Shown: positions 1-7,736, counted from the stretch's first letter. The stretch: DNA of 16,782 nt from JBDHZK01 sp039811865 (GCA_039811865.1 JBDHZK010000057.1:1-16782), one strand, 5' to 3'. The notes: a model not told the origin generated them from the letters alone. Numbers and translations: made by a program.

Positions 1-515
1 CCGGGCACCGCACCCTGCTTCTTCAGGGCGACCGCCTGGGCGGCGACGCTGGTCAGGCTCGCGGCGATGGACGCGCCCCGGGACTGGGCTGCAGCGGCCA
101 ACTGCGTGTCGGCGACGTCCGCCAACTCACCGGCCAATGCGGTGGCTCGGTCCTCGGCAACCTTCTCGGTGATCTGCTGATTGACCACGGCGCGGACGCC
201 GTTGCCCACTGGGGCACCCGGCTCACGACCAGCGAAGGCCGCCATTCCGCTGGCTTCGAGGGCGCTGCGCACCCGCGCGGCCTGCACCGCCTGCTCGTCG
301 GAGCCATTGACGCCGCTGTCGGCCGGCACGACGCCGTAGCCGGTGTCGGCCGGTTCTGCCGTCCGCGTGCTGGTGAGGCTCACCCCCGTCGCCGTGATGA
401 CGGTGACGGCCGAGACGGCCGCGATGGCGATTCCTTCACGCATGAGCTTGGTGACTGGACGTTTCCAGACGCGCTCGACCGAGGCGGCATCCCGCTGGTT
501 TCCCGCTACTGACAC
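1..515 (-). CDS. Secreted/membrane-anchored protein, probable M23 family peptidase (3' end cut by window)
   Basis: This frame is open for 171 codons from a GTG at 515 to the window edge, so only the N-terminal part is visible. A GGGGAG ribosome binding site lies 4 nt upstream of the GTG. The protein starts with a short basic cytoplasmic stretch (WKRPVTKLMREG), then one hydrophobic segment at about residues 29-46 (IAIAAVSAVTVITATGV), and continues as an Ala-rich exported region with many Lys/Arg/Glu that may be helical. This is the layout of an exported cell-wall protein with an uncleaved or cleaved signal segment. The M23 metallopeptidase assignment rests on context: in many actinobacteria a minus-strand M23 peptidase diverges from sucC (Rv0950c in M. 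tuberculosis). The catalytic HxxxD and HxH motifs would lie in the missing C-terminal part, so the family is an inference. Confidence 0.6.
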   Translation of the reverse strand, partial: MSVAGNQRDAASVERVWKRPVTKLMREGIAIAAVSAVTVITATGVSLTSTRTAEPADTGYGVVPADSGVNGSDEQAVQAARVRSALEASGMAAFAGREPGAPVGNGVRAVVNQQITEKVAEDRATALAGELADVADTQLAAAAQSRGASIAASLTSVAAQAVALKKQGAVP

Positions 516-592
516 GTTGCTCCCCGGATTCAGAGTCTGGCTGGTCCTCGCGTGAGGTGCAGGAAGGGTGCGACCCTCAAGCGAGCGTTCAG

Positions 593-620
593 ACCTTAGC
601 ATTTCTTAGGAAGATTCTCA
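593..620 (-). promoter_or_regulatory. Candidate promoter for the secreted protein at 1-515
   Basis: On the minus strand a TGAGAA hexamer (615-620) and a TAAGGT hexamer (593-598, matching the actinobacterial TANNNT -10) are separated by 16 nt. They sit about 75 bp upstream of the GTG at 515. The -35 overlaps a 6-bp inverted repeat, GATTCT-N-AGAATC, at 613-625, which could be an operator. This is pattern matching only. Confidence 0.3.
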
Positions 621-771
621 GAATCGCTTCAGTTGTCCGTATCGCGGAGTGGACGCAACCGACGCACCGGGGAAGGGGAGCGTGGGTAAGCCGTCGCAGA
701 CTCTACCGGTTCGGGGTCCTCGGGAATGCCAGTTGACCAGGGAATTCCGCGCCGCGAGGCGGTGTGCGGGA

Positions 772-800
772 CGCCCTTGGACGGATAGGCTCCAAGGGCG
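772..800. promoter_or_regulatory. 9-bp inverted repeat upstream of sucC (operator or leader hairpin)
   Basis: CGCCCTTGG (772-780) and CCAAGGGCG (792-800) are perfect inverted copies around an 11-nt centre. The centre ends in TAGGCT (786-791), a possible -10 element. The repeat ends 60 nt before the sucC GTG, so it could be a repressor site over the promoter or a hairpin in the leader RNA. Confidence 0.4.
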
Positions 801-860
801 GGCGGTTCACCCATTGGGGCGACGCCAGCGGGTCGATACCAGACGGAGGGCGGAGAGGTC

Positions 861-2042
861 GTGGATCTGTACGAGTATCAGGCTCGGAACATCTTCGAAG
901 ACAACGGGGTACCGGTCCTAAGGGGGATCACCGCGACCACCCCGGAGCAGGCCCGGGCCGCGGCGCAGAAGTTGGGGACCCCCCTGGTGGTCGTCAAGGC
1001 ACAGGTGAAAACGGGCGGCCGGGGGAAGGCCGGGGGCGTCAAGCTGGCGCGCAGTCCCGAAGAGGCGGCGATCGCAGCCGAGCAGATCCTCGGCATGGAC
1101 ATCAAGGGCCACGTGGTGCGCACCGTAATGGTCGCCGAGGGCGCCGACATCGCCGAGGAGTACTACTTCTCGCTTCTGCTGGATCGCGCGGACCGCCGCT
1201 ACCTGGCGATGTGCAGCCGCGAGGGTGGCATGGATATCGAGACCCTGGCCCGCGAACGTCCCGATGCCCTGGTGCGCTATCCGATCGGGGCTCAGCGCGG
1301 ACTCGATCAGGCCGCGGCCGACGACATTGTCCGGCAGGCGGGCTTCGCCGAGGCCGACCAACCCGAGATCGCCCGGGTGCTCGTGCTGATCGGCGACTTG
1401 TTCAAGGCATCGGACGCGACCCTGATCGAAGTGAATCCCCTGGTCAAGATGGTTGACGGCCGGATCATCGCCCTGGACGGAAAGATGACCCTGGACGCCA
1501 ACGCCGACTTCCGACACACCGGCTGGGAAGAGTTGGACGACATCGAGTCGACCGATCCGCTTGAGCGGGAGGCGCACGCGCGGCATTTGAACTACGTGAA
1601 GCTGACCGGGGACGTCGGCGTCATCGGTAACGGGGCGGGGCTGGTGATGAGCACGCTCGATGTAGTCGCCAAAGCCGGATCCGACCTGCCCGGCGAACCC
1701 AAACCGGCGAACTTCCTCGACATCGGCGGGGGCGCCTCGGCTCAGGTGATGGCCTCGGGCCTGGAAATCGTCCTGTCCGACCCATCGGTGAAGGTGGTCT
1801 TCGTCAACGTCTTCGGCGGGATCACCGCCTGCAGTGAGGTGGCCAAGGGCATCGTGGACGCACTCGCGATGCTGGGCGACCGGGCGGCCAAGCCGCTGGT
1901 CGTCCGGCTCGATGGAAATGCCGTCGAGATCGGCCGGCACATCCTCGCGGAGGCGGCGCATCCGCTGGTCACGATGGAAGACACCATGGACGGCGCGGCC
2001 CGCAAGGCCGCCGAGATCGCCAGCGCGGCGGGAGAGCACTGA
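861..2042 (+). CDS. sucC: Succinyl-CoA synthetase (ADP/GDP-forming) beta subunit
   Basis: Beta subunit of the TCA-cycle enzyme that interconverts succinyl-CoA and succinate with substrate-level phosphorylation of ADP or GDP, in the cytoplasm as a complex with SucD. The 393-residue length is normal for the family. The N-terminal ATP-grasp domain (about 2-220) opens with the family start MDLYEYQARNIF, contains KTGGRGKAGG (50-59) for nucleotide binding, and has the metal-binding residues in EVNPL (190-194) and ALDGK (204-208). The C-terminal CoA-ligase domain (about 255-385) has GNGAGL (256-261) and NFLDIGGGA (284-292). The start is GTG at 861 behind a GGAGAGG ribosome site. sucD begins 2 nt after the stop, so the two are co-transcribed. 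The family call is certain; nucleotide preference (ATP or GTP) cannot be read here. Confidence 0.97.
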   Translation: MDLYEYQARNIFEDNGVPVLRGITATTPEQARAAAQKLGTPLVVVKAQVKTGGRGKAGGVKLARSPEEAAIAAEQILGMDIKGHVVRTVMVAEGADIAEEYYFSLLLDRADRRYLAMCSREGGMDIETLARERPDALVRYPIGAQRGLDQAAADDIVRQAGFAEADQPEIARVLVLIGDLFKASDATLIEVNPLVKMVDGRIIALDGKMTLDANADFRHTGWEELDDIESTDPLEREAHARHLNYVKLTGDVGVIGNGAGLVMSTLDVVAKAGSDLPGEPKPANFLDIGGGASAQVMASGLEIVLSDPSVKVVFVNVFGGITACSEVAKGIVDALAMLGDRAAKPLVVRLDGNAVEIGRHILAEAAHPLVTMEDTMDGAARKAAEIASAAGEH

Positions 2043-2044
2043 CT

Positions 2045-2938
2045 ATGTCGATCTGGCTGGATCAAACGTCGAAGATCATCGTCCAGGGGATCACAGGCTC
2101 GGAAGGGCGAAAGCACTCGCGCCGAATGATCATGGCGGGATCGCGGGTCGTGGGCGGCGTGACCCCGGGCAAGGGCGGGCAGACGCTTCGCTTCGAAGAG
2201 GATCCGCTCCCGGTTTTCGACGGTGTCGCCGAGGCGGTGGCCGCTACCGGCGCCAACGTGAGCGTCATCTTCGTCCCGGCGCCCTACGCCAAGGCCGCGG
2301 TGGTTGAGGCGGTCGACGCGCAGGTGCCGCTGATCATCGTCATCACCGAGGGCGTCCCGGTGCGCGACACGGCGCTGTGGCTGGAGTACGCGCAGGCCAA
2401 CGGCAACCCGCGGATCATCGGGCCCAACTGCCCGGGCATCATCAGCCCCGGCCGTTCGAACGCCGGCATCATCCCGGCCGGGATCGCCGGTCTCGGGCGG
2501 ATCGGCCTGGTCTCCAAGTCCGGCACGTTGACCTACCAGATGATGTACGAGCTGGGCGATATCGGCTTCTCCACCGCGGTGGGGATCGGTGGCGATCCCA
2601 TCAACTGCACCACCCACATCGATGCGTTGGACGCTTTCGAACGTGACCCGGAGACCGACGCCGTCGTCCTGATCGGTGAGATCGGCGGCGACGCCGAAGA
2701 GCGCGCAGCCGCCCACATCGCCGACCACATGACCAAGCCGGTGGTCGGGTACGTGGCCGGCTTCACCGCCCCCGAGGGCAAGACGATGGGCCACGCGGGG
2801 GCGATCGTGTCCGGCTCGTCCGGAACGGCGGCGGCCAAGAAGGCGGCGCTGGAAGCGGCCGGGGTGTTCGTCGGCCGGACGCCAAGCGAAACCGCCGCGC
2901 TGATGCGTGAGGTGATGTCCGAGGTTCGGGGCGTTTGA
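2045..2938 (+). CDS. sucD: Succinyl-CoA synthetase (ADP/GDP-forming) alpha subunit
   Basis: Alpha subunit, which binds CoA and carries the phosphohistidine intermediate. The 297-residue length is typical. The N-terminal CoA-binding Rossmann domain has VQGITGSEG (13-21) and GGVTPGKGG (37-45). The ligase domain has IGPNCPGIISPG (125-136), SKSGTLTYQ (158-166) and GEIGGDAEERAA (211-222). The phosphorylated histidine is in TMGHAGAIV (H250). The ATG at 2045 is 2 nt past the sucC stop. Small oddities are EGRKHSRRM after the GSEG turn, where actinobacterial relatives usually have a small residue such as Thr, and GGDPINCTTH where GGDPVIGTTH is usual. Neither touches the known catalytic residues, so the enzyme should be active. 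Confidence 0.97.
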   Translation: MSIWLDQTSKIIVQGITGSEGRKHSRRMIMAGSRVVGGVTPGKGGQTLRFEEDPLPVFDGVAEAVAATGANVSVIFVPAPYAKAAVVEAVDAQVPLIIVITEGVPVRDTALWLEYAQANGNPRIIGPNCPGIISPGRSNAGIIPAGIAGLGRIGLVSKSGTLTYQMMYELGDIGFSTAVGIGGDPINCTTHIDALDAFERDPETDAVVLIGEIGGDAEERAAAHIADHMTKPVVGYVAGFTAPEGKTMGHAGAIVSGSSGTAAAKKAALEAAGVFVGRTPSETAALMREVMSEVRGV

Positions 2939-2945
2939 GCCGATG

Positions 2946-2987
2946 ACGTGTTGATTTGGGCCGCTTAAGCAGACCAAATCAACACGT
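2946..2987. terminator. Bidirectional terminator-like palindrome between sucD and the convergent membrane protein gene
   Basis: ACGTGTTGATTTGG (2946-2959) and its perfect inverse (2974-2987) form a 14-bp stem with a 14-nt loop that itself contains the palindrome GCTTAAGC (2963-2970). It lies 8 nt past the sucD stop and 10 nt before the stop of the convergent gene at 2997. No T-tract follows, as is common for terminators in high-GC actinobacteria. A related sequence occurs at 15088-15126. Confidence 0.75.
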
Positions 2988-2996
2988 TGATCTGCC

Positions 2997-4688
2997 TCAG
3001 GGCAACTGGCTGGCGCGCTGGGCCGCGCGCAGCGCGATCACTTGCCAGTCACCGTCGCCGAAGTCGAAGTCGCTGGTCGGGTTCAACCGCAGGTAGACCA
3101 GCCGGTTGCCGACCTGGGCGACAGCGACGCGGAAGGTGATCGAGCCCGACGTCTTCTTTTGCGAGATCTTCAGCACCTTGCCGGTCACGGCCGCGTTTTG
3201 ACCATTCCCCGTGACCGTCTTGACGCCGGTGACCGTGGCTGTGATCGAGCGCTTGGTGCAGCCGGTGAGATTGTCGCTGAGGGTCGTGGTGGCCTGCTCG
3301 GCCGCTTTCGGGTTGGCGAACTTGAGGATGACTTCGTCCATTCCGAAGTCTGCGGGCACGGCCGGATCCTGGGTCAAGGCGTAGGTGCGCTGGCCGCGTT
3401 GGGTTGGGCCGACGAAGGTGGCGAGGTCGAGGTTCTCGCAACCGGTACCGATCGTCCCGCTGACCGGTTGCAGCTTCGTCGCCGACCAGGCACCCGCGTT
3501 CGGGGACACCCGGGGGAGGTCGACGGGAAGCAGCCAGCCCACTTCGCCTGCTGCCGGCGGCGGCGCGTCCACCACGGTTTGCTGGGCCGGGCATTTGCCG
3601 CCGCCGCTACGGCATTCGCGTCCGACGACGGCGGCGGCCGCCTTGACCACCGCGGCCGGGTTGAACGTGGTGGCGGTGTTGGCGAAGTCGAAGACGTTGA
3701 CGATCCGGCCCGTCCGGGCCAGGACGATCGTGTGGTAGTGGGTCGGCTCGTCGGGAAGCGAAACCTTCACCGCCACGGCGTCATCGCCCAGACCCGAGAT
3801 CTTGCTACCACCCATCAGGTAGGCGGGCACGGGGTCACAGGCGCCGAGCTGGGAGCGGCGGAGCGCGAACGAGGCCTCGGCGTCGGCGGTATTGGCGTAG
3901 CCGTCGGCCTGATGGAGTGCCACCGTCCCCGGCCCGTTCGGCGCCGAGAGGGTGCGCAACCGGCTCACCTCGGGAACCGGTTGACCGCTGGCAGGCAGGT
4001 TGAGGCAGCGGGCGGTGGGGGAGGCGACGGTCGGGGTTTCCTGCGTGATCACCACCCGCCAAGCGAGCTTCGGGTTCACCAGTTTGGCGTCGTTCACGCT
4101 GAGCAGCTGGGCTGTCGTGACCAGCGGATCGGGTGCGGGAGTCGTCGGGACCGGCGATGGCGTGGTCGCCGCCCGGGGGCCTTGATTGGCAAACCAAATG
4201 CCGCCGGTGAGGAGCGCCATGACAGCCACCACCGTGCCCGCCGCGATCAGGGTGCGGGTTCGATTGGACGACGCGCCGCGGGCTGGCTCTTCCTCGCCGG
4301 GGGTGAGCGCAGCGGTCTCGTGGTCGCCTCCGGCGTCCGCGGTTTCGGCGGCATCCTCGTTGTCTTCGGCATCCGCAGGCTCGGACTCGGTGGGGTCGGG
4401 GTCCCCAGCCAGAGCGGCCAAGGGCTCGACGCCAGGCGCCTCTTCGAAGTCGGGGCCGGCGGGGACCCGATCAACGGCCGGCTCGTGCTCTGCCGCAGCC
4501 GGTGCATCCGGCTCGGGCAGGATCGCAGCGTCGGCGTCGGCTCCGGCGTCGAAAGTCTCGTCGGATTCTGGCTCGTCGCCGTCGGAGAAGCCGCGGGCAG
4601 GTCGGTACTGGTTCGCCTCGAGGTCGGCGTCGTCGGCATCGGGATCTGCCCAGGCCCGCTTGGGCTGCGGCTGCTCGTGATCGGTCAA
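2997..4688 (-). CDS. Single-pass membrane protein with acidic cytoplasmic region and two PknH-sensor-like extracellular domains
   Basis: About 563 residues from a TTG at 4688, chosen because GAGG lies 6 nt upstream and the protein then starts TDHEQPQPKRAW; an in-frame TTG at 4721 would add 11 residues but lacks a ribosome site. Residues 1-140 are low-complexity and strongly acidic (Asp/Glu/Ala/Pro), probably disordered and cytoplasmic. One transmembrane helix follows at about 146-167 (LIAAGTVVAVMALLTGGIWF), then a Pro/Thr linker. Two exported domains follow, about 194-360 and 385-563, both opening LL-(x)n-P-(x)n-W and each with conserved-looking Cys (228/284 and 417/477) that could form disulfides. 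The fold resembles the extracellular sensor domain of PknH-type proteins, but no kinase domain is present. Its ligand and role are unknown. It converges on sucD and diverges from the PerM-like gene. Confidence 0.8.
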   Translation of the reverse strand: MTDHEQPQPKRAWADPDADDADLEANQYRPARGFSDGDEPESDETFDAGADADAAILPEPDAPAAAEHEPAVDRVPAGPDFEEAPGVEPLAALAGDPDPTESEPADAEDNEDAAETADAGGDHETAALTPGEEEPARGASSNRTRTLIAAGTVVAVMALLTGGIWFANQGPRAATTPSPVPTTPAPDPLVTTAQLLSVNDAKLVNPKLAWRVVITQETPTVASPTARCLNLPASGQPVPEVSRLRTLSAPNGPGTVALHQADGYANTADAEASFALRRSQLGACDPVPAYLMGGSKISGLGDDAVAVKVSLPDEPTHYHTIVLARTGRIVNVFDFANTATTFNPAAVVKAAAAVVGRECRSGGGKCPAQQTVVDAPPPAAGEVGWLLPVDLPRVSPNAGAWSATKLQPVSGTIGTGCENLDLATFVGPTQRGQRTYALTQDPAVPADFGMDEVILKFANPKAAEQATTTLSDNLTGCTKRSITATVTGVKTVTGNGQNAAVTGKVLKISQKKTSGSITFRVAVAQVGNRLVYLRLNPTSDFDFGDGDWQVIALRAAQRASQLP

Positions 4689-4721
4689 GGTGCACCTCGT
4701 CCGTAGGTTGACAAGCACCAA

Positions 4722-4727
4722 ACCTTA
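4722..4727 (-). promoter_or_regulatory. Candidate -10 element for the 2997-4688 gene
   Basis: A TAAGGT hexamer on the minus strand, 33 nt upstream of the TTG at 4688, is identical to the candidate -10 of the secreted protein gene at 593-598. I see no good -35. In the same short divergent spacer the plus strand has a perfect TTGACA (4708-4713), but no -10 at 16-18 nt from it. Confidence 0.25.
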
Positions 4728-4783
4728 CCCGCCATGGCGTGTCCGGGCGATTCGGTCGCCCTGTGCGAGGGAGCATTGGGACG

Positions 4784-6169
4784 ATGCGCAGCCAGTCCGA
4801 ACGCAAGCTTGGCCGAGTCGGCCTAGCTGTCGCCGAGCCCGACGAGACCGACCTCCCGGCACCGCCTCCGCCCACCTTCAAAGTGCCGCTTCAGCCCTGG
4901 CTGGTGGGGGGAGCCATCGCCGGCGCCTCGGCCGCCGTGGTCGGTTGGCTGGTGATGTTGGCCCTGGCCACCGCGGGCTGGTTCCCCGATCGGACGGGGT
5001 CGTACGCCGACGTCGCCCGCTTCGCCAGCCAGCTTTTCCTGGCGGCCAACGGGGGCGGGTGGCACGTCGCGGACGTGCTCGTCACCATCGTCCCGCTCGG
5101 GCTAAGTGCACTGTTTTGGCTCCTGGTCCGGCTGGCGGTGACCACGGCTTACGCCCGGAGCGTCCCAAAGGACGCGGATGCGACCAAGCGTCGCGTCATC
5201 GCGCTCCAGCTTGCCGCCAGCGCCACCTTCGCGTACGCAGTGTTCGTATCCGTGGCCGCGGCCACGCTCGGCGTCACCGCGCAGCTTTGGCGCAGCGTCG
5301 TGGGTTCGATCCTGCTCGCGGGCTGGGCCGCGGCGATGGCCGTCGGCCGGCAGGCTCGGTTCAATCTCACCGCGCGTTGGCCGGCGCCGTTGCGGTTCGT
5401 CCCCAAGGCCGTTTTCGGAGCCCTGCTCGTGTTGGCCGTCGGGTCGAGCGCCGCCATGGGCACCGCGCTGATCGCCGGCGCGCAGCGGATGTCCGCGCTG
5501 GAGAACGGATTGATGCTGGGACCAAACGGCGCCTTCGCGCTCACCGTCGCTCAGCTTGCGTTCCTGCCGAACCTCATGGTGTGGGCCGGGAGCTACACCC
5601 TGGCCGCCGGATTCACTGTGGGGCTCGGCTCGGTCGTCTCGCCGACCGTGACCAACTTGGGCCTGCTGCCCGCCGTGCCCATCACCGGAGCACTGCCCAC
5701 GCCGGGCGTCGGGGAGCCTTGGCAGTTGTGCTGGCTGACCGCAGGGGTGCTGGCTGGGGCGTTGGCGGCGATCGTGGTCGTCCGCGAGCGGAGCCGGCGC
5801 CTGCCCCGTCCGCCGCGGTTCGACGAGACGGCGCTGGTCGGCGGCCTTTCCGGGGTGCTGGCTGGGCTGGCCTGGGTCGGTGTTGCCGCTGTGACCAGGG
5901 GCGATCTGGGCACCGAACGGTTGGTCGGGGTCGGCCCTCGGATCACCGAACTCACCATCATCGCCCCCACCGTCCTGGGCATCGCTGGCCTGTTCGTGGG
6001 TCTTGGCTACGGCCTTTACCTGACGCTGCGCGGGCGCCGCTCCGATCGCGAGCTGACGGTAGCGATTCGTCCCAGGGGCGGCGCGCGTCCGGTTGGGGAG
6101 GGCGAACCCACGGTCGGCATCGACCTGGACACCGAGCCCCTGGATGAGTCGCTGCGTCCCCGCGGCTAA
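4784..6169 (+). CDS. DUF6350 / PerM-like polytopic membrane protein
   Basis: About 461 residues from ATG 4784. A GTG at 4739 would add 15 residues that look non-native and overlap the divergent promoter. The protein has a short cytoplasmic N-terminus ending in a Pro-rich LPAPPPPTFKVPLQPW, then eight or nine hydrophobic helices spread to the C-terminus (for example WLVGGAIAGASAAVVGWLVML, FGALLVLAVGSSAAMGTALI, TIIAPTVLGIAGLFVGLGYGLYL), and an acidic cytoplasmic tail. Position after sucCD and overall layout match the actinobacterial DUF6350 family, whose M. tuberculosis member PerM (Rv0955) supports cell division and persistence. The family call rests on topology and neighbourhood; catalytic motifs are not expected. 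In relatives purN-purH often follow, but here it meets the ABC transporter gene tail-to-tail with only 21 bp between. Confidence 0.8.
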   Translation: MRSQSERKLGRVGLAVAEPDETDLPAPPPPTFKVPLQPWLVGGAIAGASAAVVGWLVMLALATAGWFPDRTGSYADVARFASQLFLAANGGGWHVADVLVTIVPLGLSALFWLLVRLAVTTAYARSVPKDADATKRRVIALQLAASATFAYAVFVSVAAATLGVTAQLWRSVVGSILLAGWAAAMAVGRQARFNLTARWPAPLRFVPKAVFGALLVLAVGSSAAMGTALIAGAQRMSALENGLMLGPNGAFALTVAQLAFLPNLMVWAGSYTLAAGFTVGLGSVVSPTVTNLGLLPAVPITGALPTPGVGEPWQLCWLTAGVLAGALAAIVVVRERSRRLPRPPRFDETALVGGLSGVLAGLAWVGVAAVTRGDLGTERLVGVGPRITELTIIAPTVLGIAGLFVGLGYGLYLTLRGRRSDRELTVAIRPRGGARPVGEGEPTVGIDLDTEPLDESLRPRG

Positions 6170-6190
6170 ACCGGGCCCGTTGGGGTGGCG

Positions 6191-6937
6191 CTAGCCGGCG
6201 GCGTCCATGTCGGTGTTGTACTGCGTGATCACGTCCTCCATCGGGCCGTCGGCCGCCAGCTCGCCGGCCTTGAGGTAGATGCCGCGGGTGCAGAAGCGAC
6301 GTAGATCCGGCTCGGAGTGGGAGACCAGGAAGAGCGTCTTCCCGTCCTCAAGAAGGCTTTCCATCCGTCGATAGCACTTCTCGCGGAAGCCCCGGTCGCC
6401 GACCGCCAGCACCTCGTCGACCAGGACGATCGGCTCGTCCAAGGTGGTGATCAGCGCGAAACCGAGCCGCACCTGCATGCCGGAGGAGAAATGGCGAAAC
6501 GGCGAGTCGAGACCGGCTCGCACCTGAGGGCCCGCGAAATCGACGATCGATTCGAAGCGCTCGTCGACCTCCTCGGTGGACATGCCGTGCAGTCCGGCCG
6601 TCAGATAGACGTTGTCGCGGGCGGTCAGCTCGCCCAGGAATCCTCCGGTGAGTTCGATCAGCGGGGCCACGCCCTCGCCCACCTCGACGGTCCCCTCGTC
6701 GGGCAGCAGCACGCCCGCGATCATCTTGAGCAGCGTCGATTTGCCACCGCCGTTGCCGCCGACGAGTCCGACGGCCTGGCCGCGTTGGATGTCGAAGGTG
6801 ATGTTGCGCAGGGCCCAGAACGTGTCCGTCGGTGCGGTATTGCGCCGGTTGAAGACCAACTCCCGGATCGAGACCCGGCGCTTTCGGGCCCGCAAGAACT
6901 CGATGCCGAGGTTCTTGACGCTGATCACGGTGTCCAC
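6191..6937 (-). CDS. Polysaccharide/teichoic acid ABC exporter ATPase (Wzt/TagH type)
   Basis: A 248-residue cytoplasmic ATPase that would power export of an undecaprenyl-linked glycan through the permease encoded just upstream. It has Walker A GGNGGGKST (60-68), signature SSGMQVRLGFA (151-161, with the SSGMQVRL form typical of Wzt/TagH/RfbE proteins), Walker B IVLVDE (170-175), followed by VLAVGD, and the H-loop His207 in VSHSE. The N-terminal RREL-FNRR region before the ATPase core is also usual for this subfamily. It lacks the extra C-terminal carbohydrate-binding domain of E. coli O9a-type Wzt, so export is probably not gated by chain-end recognition. The start is GTG 6937, 1 nt after the permease stop, with AAGGAG inside the permease's last codons. 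The Walker A has Gly where Ala is commoner (GxNGAGKS). Confidence 0.92.
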   Translation of the reverse strand: MDTVISVKNLGIEFLRARKRRVSIRELVFNRRNTAPTDTFWALRNITFDIQRGQAVGLVGGNGGGKSTLLKMIAGVLLPDEGTVEVGEGVAPLIELTGGFLGELTARDNVYLTAGLHGMSTEEVDERFESIVDFAGPQVRAGLDSPFRHFSSGMQVRLGFALITTLDEPIVLVDEVLAVGDRGFREKCYRRMESLLEDGKTLFLVSHSEPDLRRFCTRGIYLKAGELAADGPMEDVITQYNTDMDAAG

Positions 6938-6938
6938 G

Positions 6939-7736
6939 TCAGATCTCCTTCAGCACGGACTTCTCCAGCCGCGCGAACGTGACGAAGCCGATGAGCACGA
7001 AGAGCAAAGTGGTGAAGGTGCCCCCGACCACCGGGTGCCAGGCGATCTCGGCTTTGAAGAACCCGGCGCGGAAGAGTTCGAGGACCGCGCTCATGGGGTT
7101 GAACCAAAGCATGACCATCAACGGACCCGGGGCCTCGTGAATGAGGTAGATGATCGGGGTCAAATAGAACATGATCCGCAAGACGATTCGCACCGACGGC
7201 TGGATGTCGGTGACCAGGACGGTCGTGGGCGCCAGCAGCAGGCCGATGCCGATGAGCAGCATGAACTCCAGGAACAAGGCCACCGGGATGTAGATCAACT
7301 GCCAGTTCAGGACCGTCGGACCCATGATCGCGTACCAGATCACGAAGAAGATGAGCACCGGCAGTGAGAACACGAACTCGATGCCCTTGGCGATCACGAC
7401 GCGGATGACCCAAAGCTCACGCGGCAGACTGGTCGATCGGACGAGCTTGGCCTCGGCCAACAGCGCGCGCATCGTCTCGCTGACCGACGCGTTGAACCAT
7501 TGCCACGGCAACAGCCCCGTCAGCAGGAAGAGGAAGTAGGGCGAGTGCCCGGGGTCGTCTCGCCGCTTGAAGATGAGTGCGAAGACGACGAAGTAGATCA
7601 AGGCGTTGGCCAGCGGCTCGATCACCGTCCACAGATACCCGAGAAAGCTCCGGGAGTAGCGCACGCGCAGGTCTCGGCGCACCAGGGTGTTCAACACCTT
7701 GCGGTAAGCCCAGATGTTGTTCAGACGCTTCAGCAT
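6939..7736 (-). CDS. Polysaccharide/teichoic acid ABC exporter permease (Wzm/TagG type, ABC-2)
   Basis: A 265-residue integral membrane protein forming the channel of the glycan exporter with the ATPase downstream. The hallmark N-terminal amphipathic segment LVRRDLRVRYSRSFLGYLWTVIEPL is followed by six hydrophobic segments, including ALIYFVVFALIF, FVFSLPVLIFFVIWYAI, LFLEFMLLIGIGLLL, and the conserved region FYLTPIIYL followed by FNPMSAVLELFR, all typical of ABC-2 polysaccharide permeases. I chose ATG 7736, with GGAG 4 nt upstream; a GTG at 7778 would add 14 polar residues with a poor ribosome site. The stop is 1 nt before the ATPase start, so the pair is translationally coupled. Which glycan it moves is inferred from the neighbouring transferases. 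Confidence 0.92.
   Translation of the reverse strand: MLKRLNNIWAYRKVLNTLVRRDLRVRYSRSFLGYLWTVIEPLANALIYFVVFALIFKRRDDPGHSPYFLFLLTGLLPWQWFNASVSETMRALLAEAKLVRSTSLPRELWVIRVVIAKGIEFVFSLPVLIFFVIWYAIMGPTVLNWQLIYIPVALFLEFMLLIGIGLLLAPTTVLVTDIQPSVRIVLRIMFYLTPIIYLIHEAPGPLMVMLWFNPMSAVLELFRAGFFKAEIAWHPVVGGTFTTLLFVLIGFVTFARLEKSVLKEI

Larger units (their letters stand above)
516..860. other. Divergent intergenic region between the secreted protein and sucC
   Basis: These 345 bp separate the minus-strand gene starting at 515 from sucC starting at 861. I see no convincing coding frame: the open frames here lack ribosome sites and use unusual codons. It holds the candidate minus-strand promoter (593-620) and a 9-bp inverted repeat close to sucC (772-800). 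A TAGGCT at 786-791 could be a -10 for sucC, but I see no matching -35 at a proper distance. Confidence 0.6.

Noticed and set aside
733..738. TTGACC as a -35 for sucC
   Set aside because: The nearest plausible -10 (786-791) is 47 nt away, too far for one promoter.
918..2039. Minus-strand frame of about 370 codons opposite sucC
   Set aside because: sucC is unmistakable on the plus strand; the antisense product has no recognisable domain.
3042..4706. Long plus-strand open frame opposite the membrane sensor-like protein
   Set aside because: It is antisense to a gene with a clear transmembrane segment, ribosome site and domain structure; the frame is open only because of high GC, and its product is low-complexity Arg/Gly-rich.
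4708..4713. Perfect TTGACA as a -35 for the PerM-like gene
   Set aside because: No -10-like hexamer lies 16-19 nt downstream; it also falls inside the leader of the divergent gene.
4690..6147. Plus-strand frame of about 485 codons overlapping the PerM-like gene
   Set aside because: Its product is Arg/Gly/Ala-rich without membrane helices; the overlapping frame encodes a coherent polytopic membrane protein.
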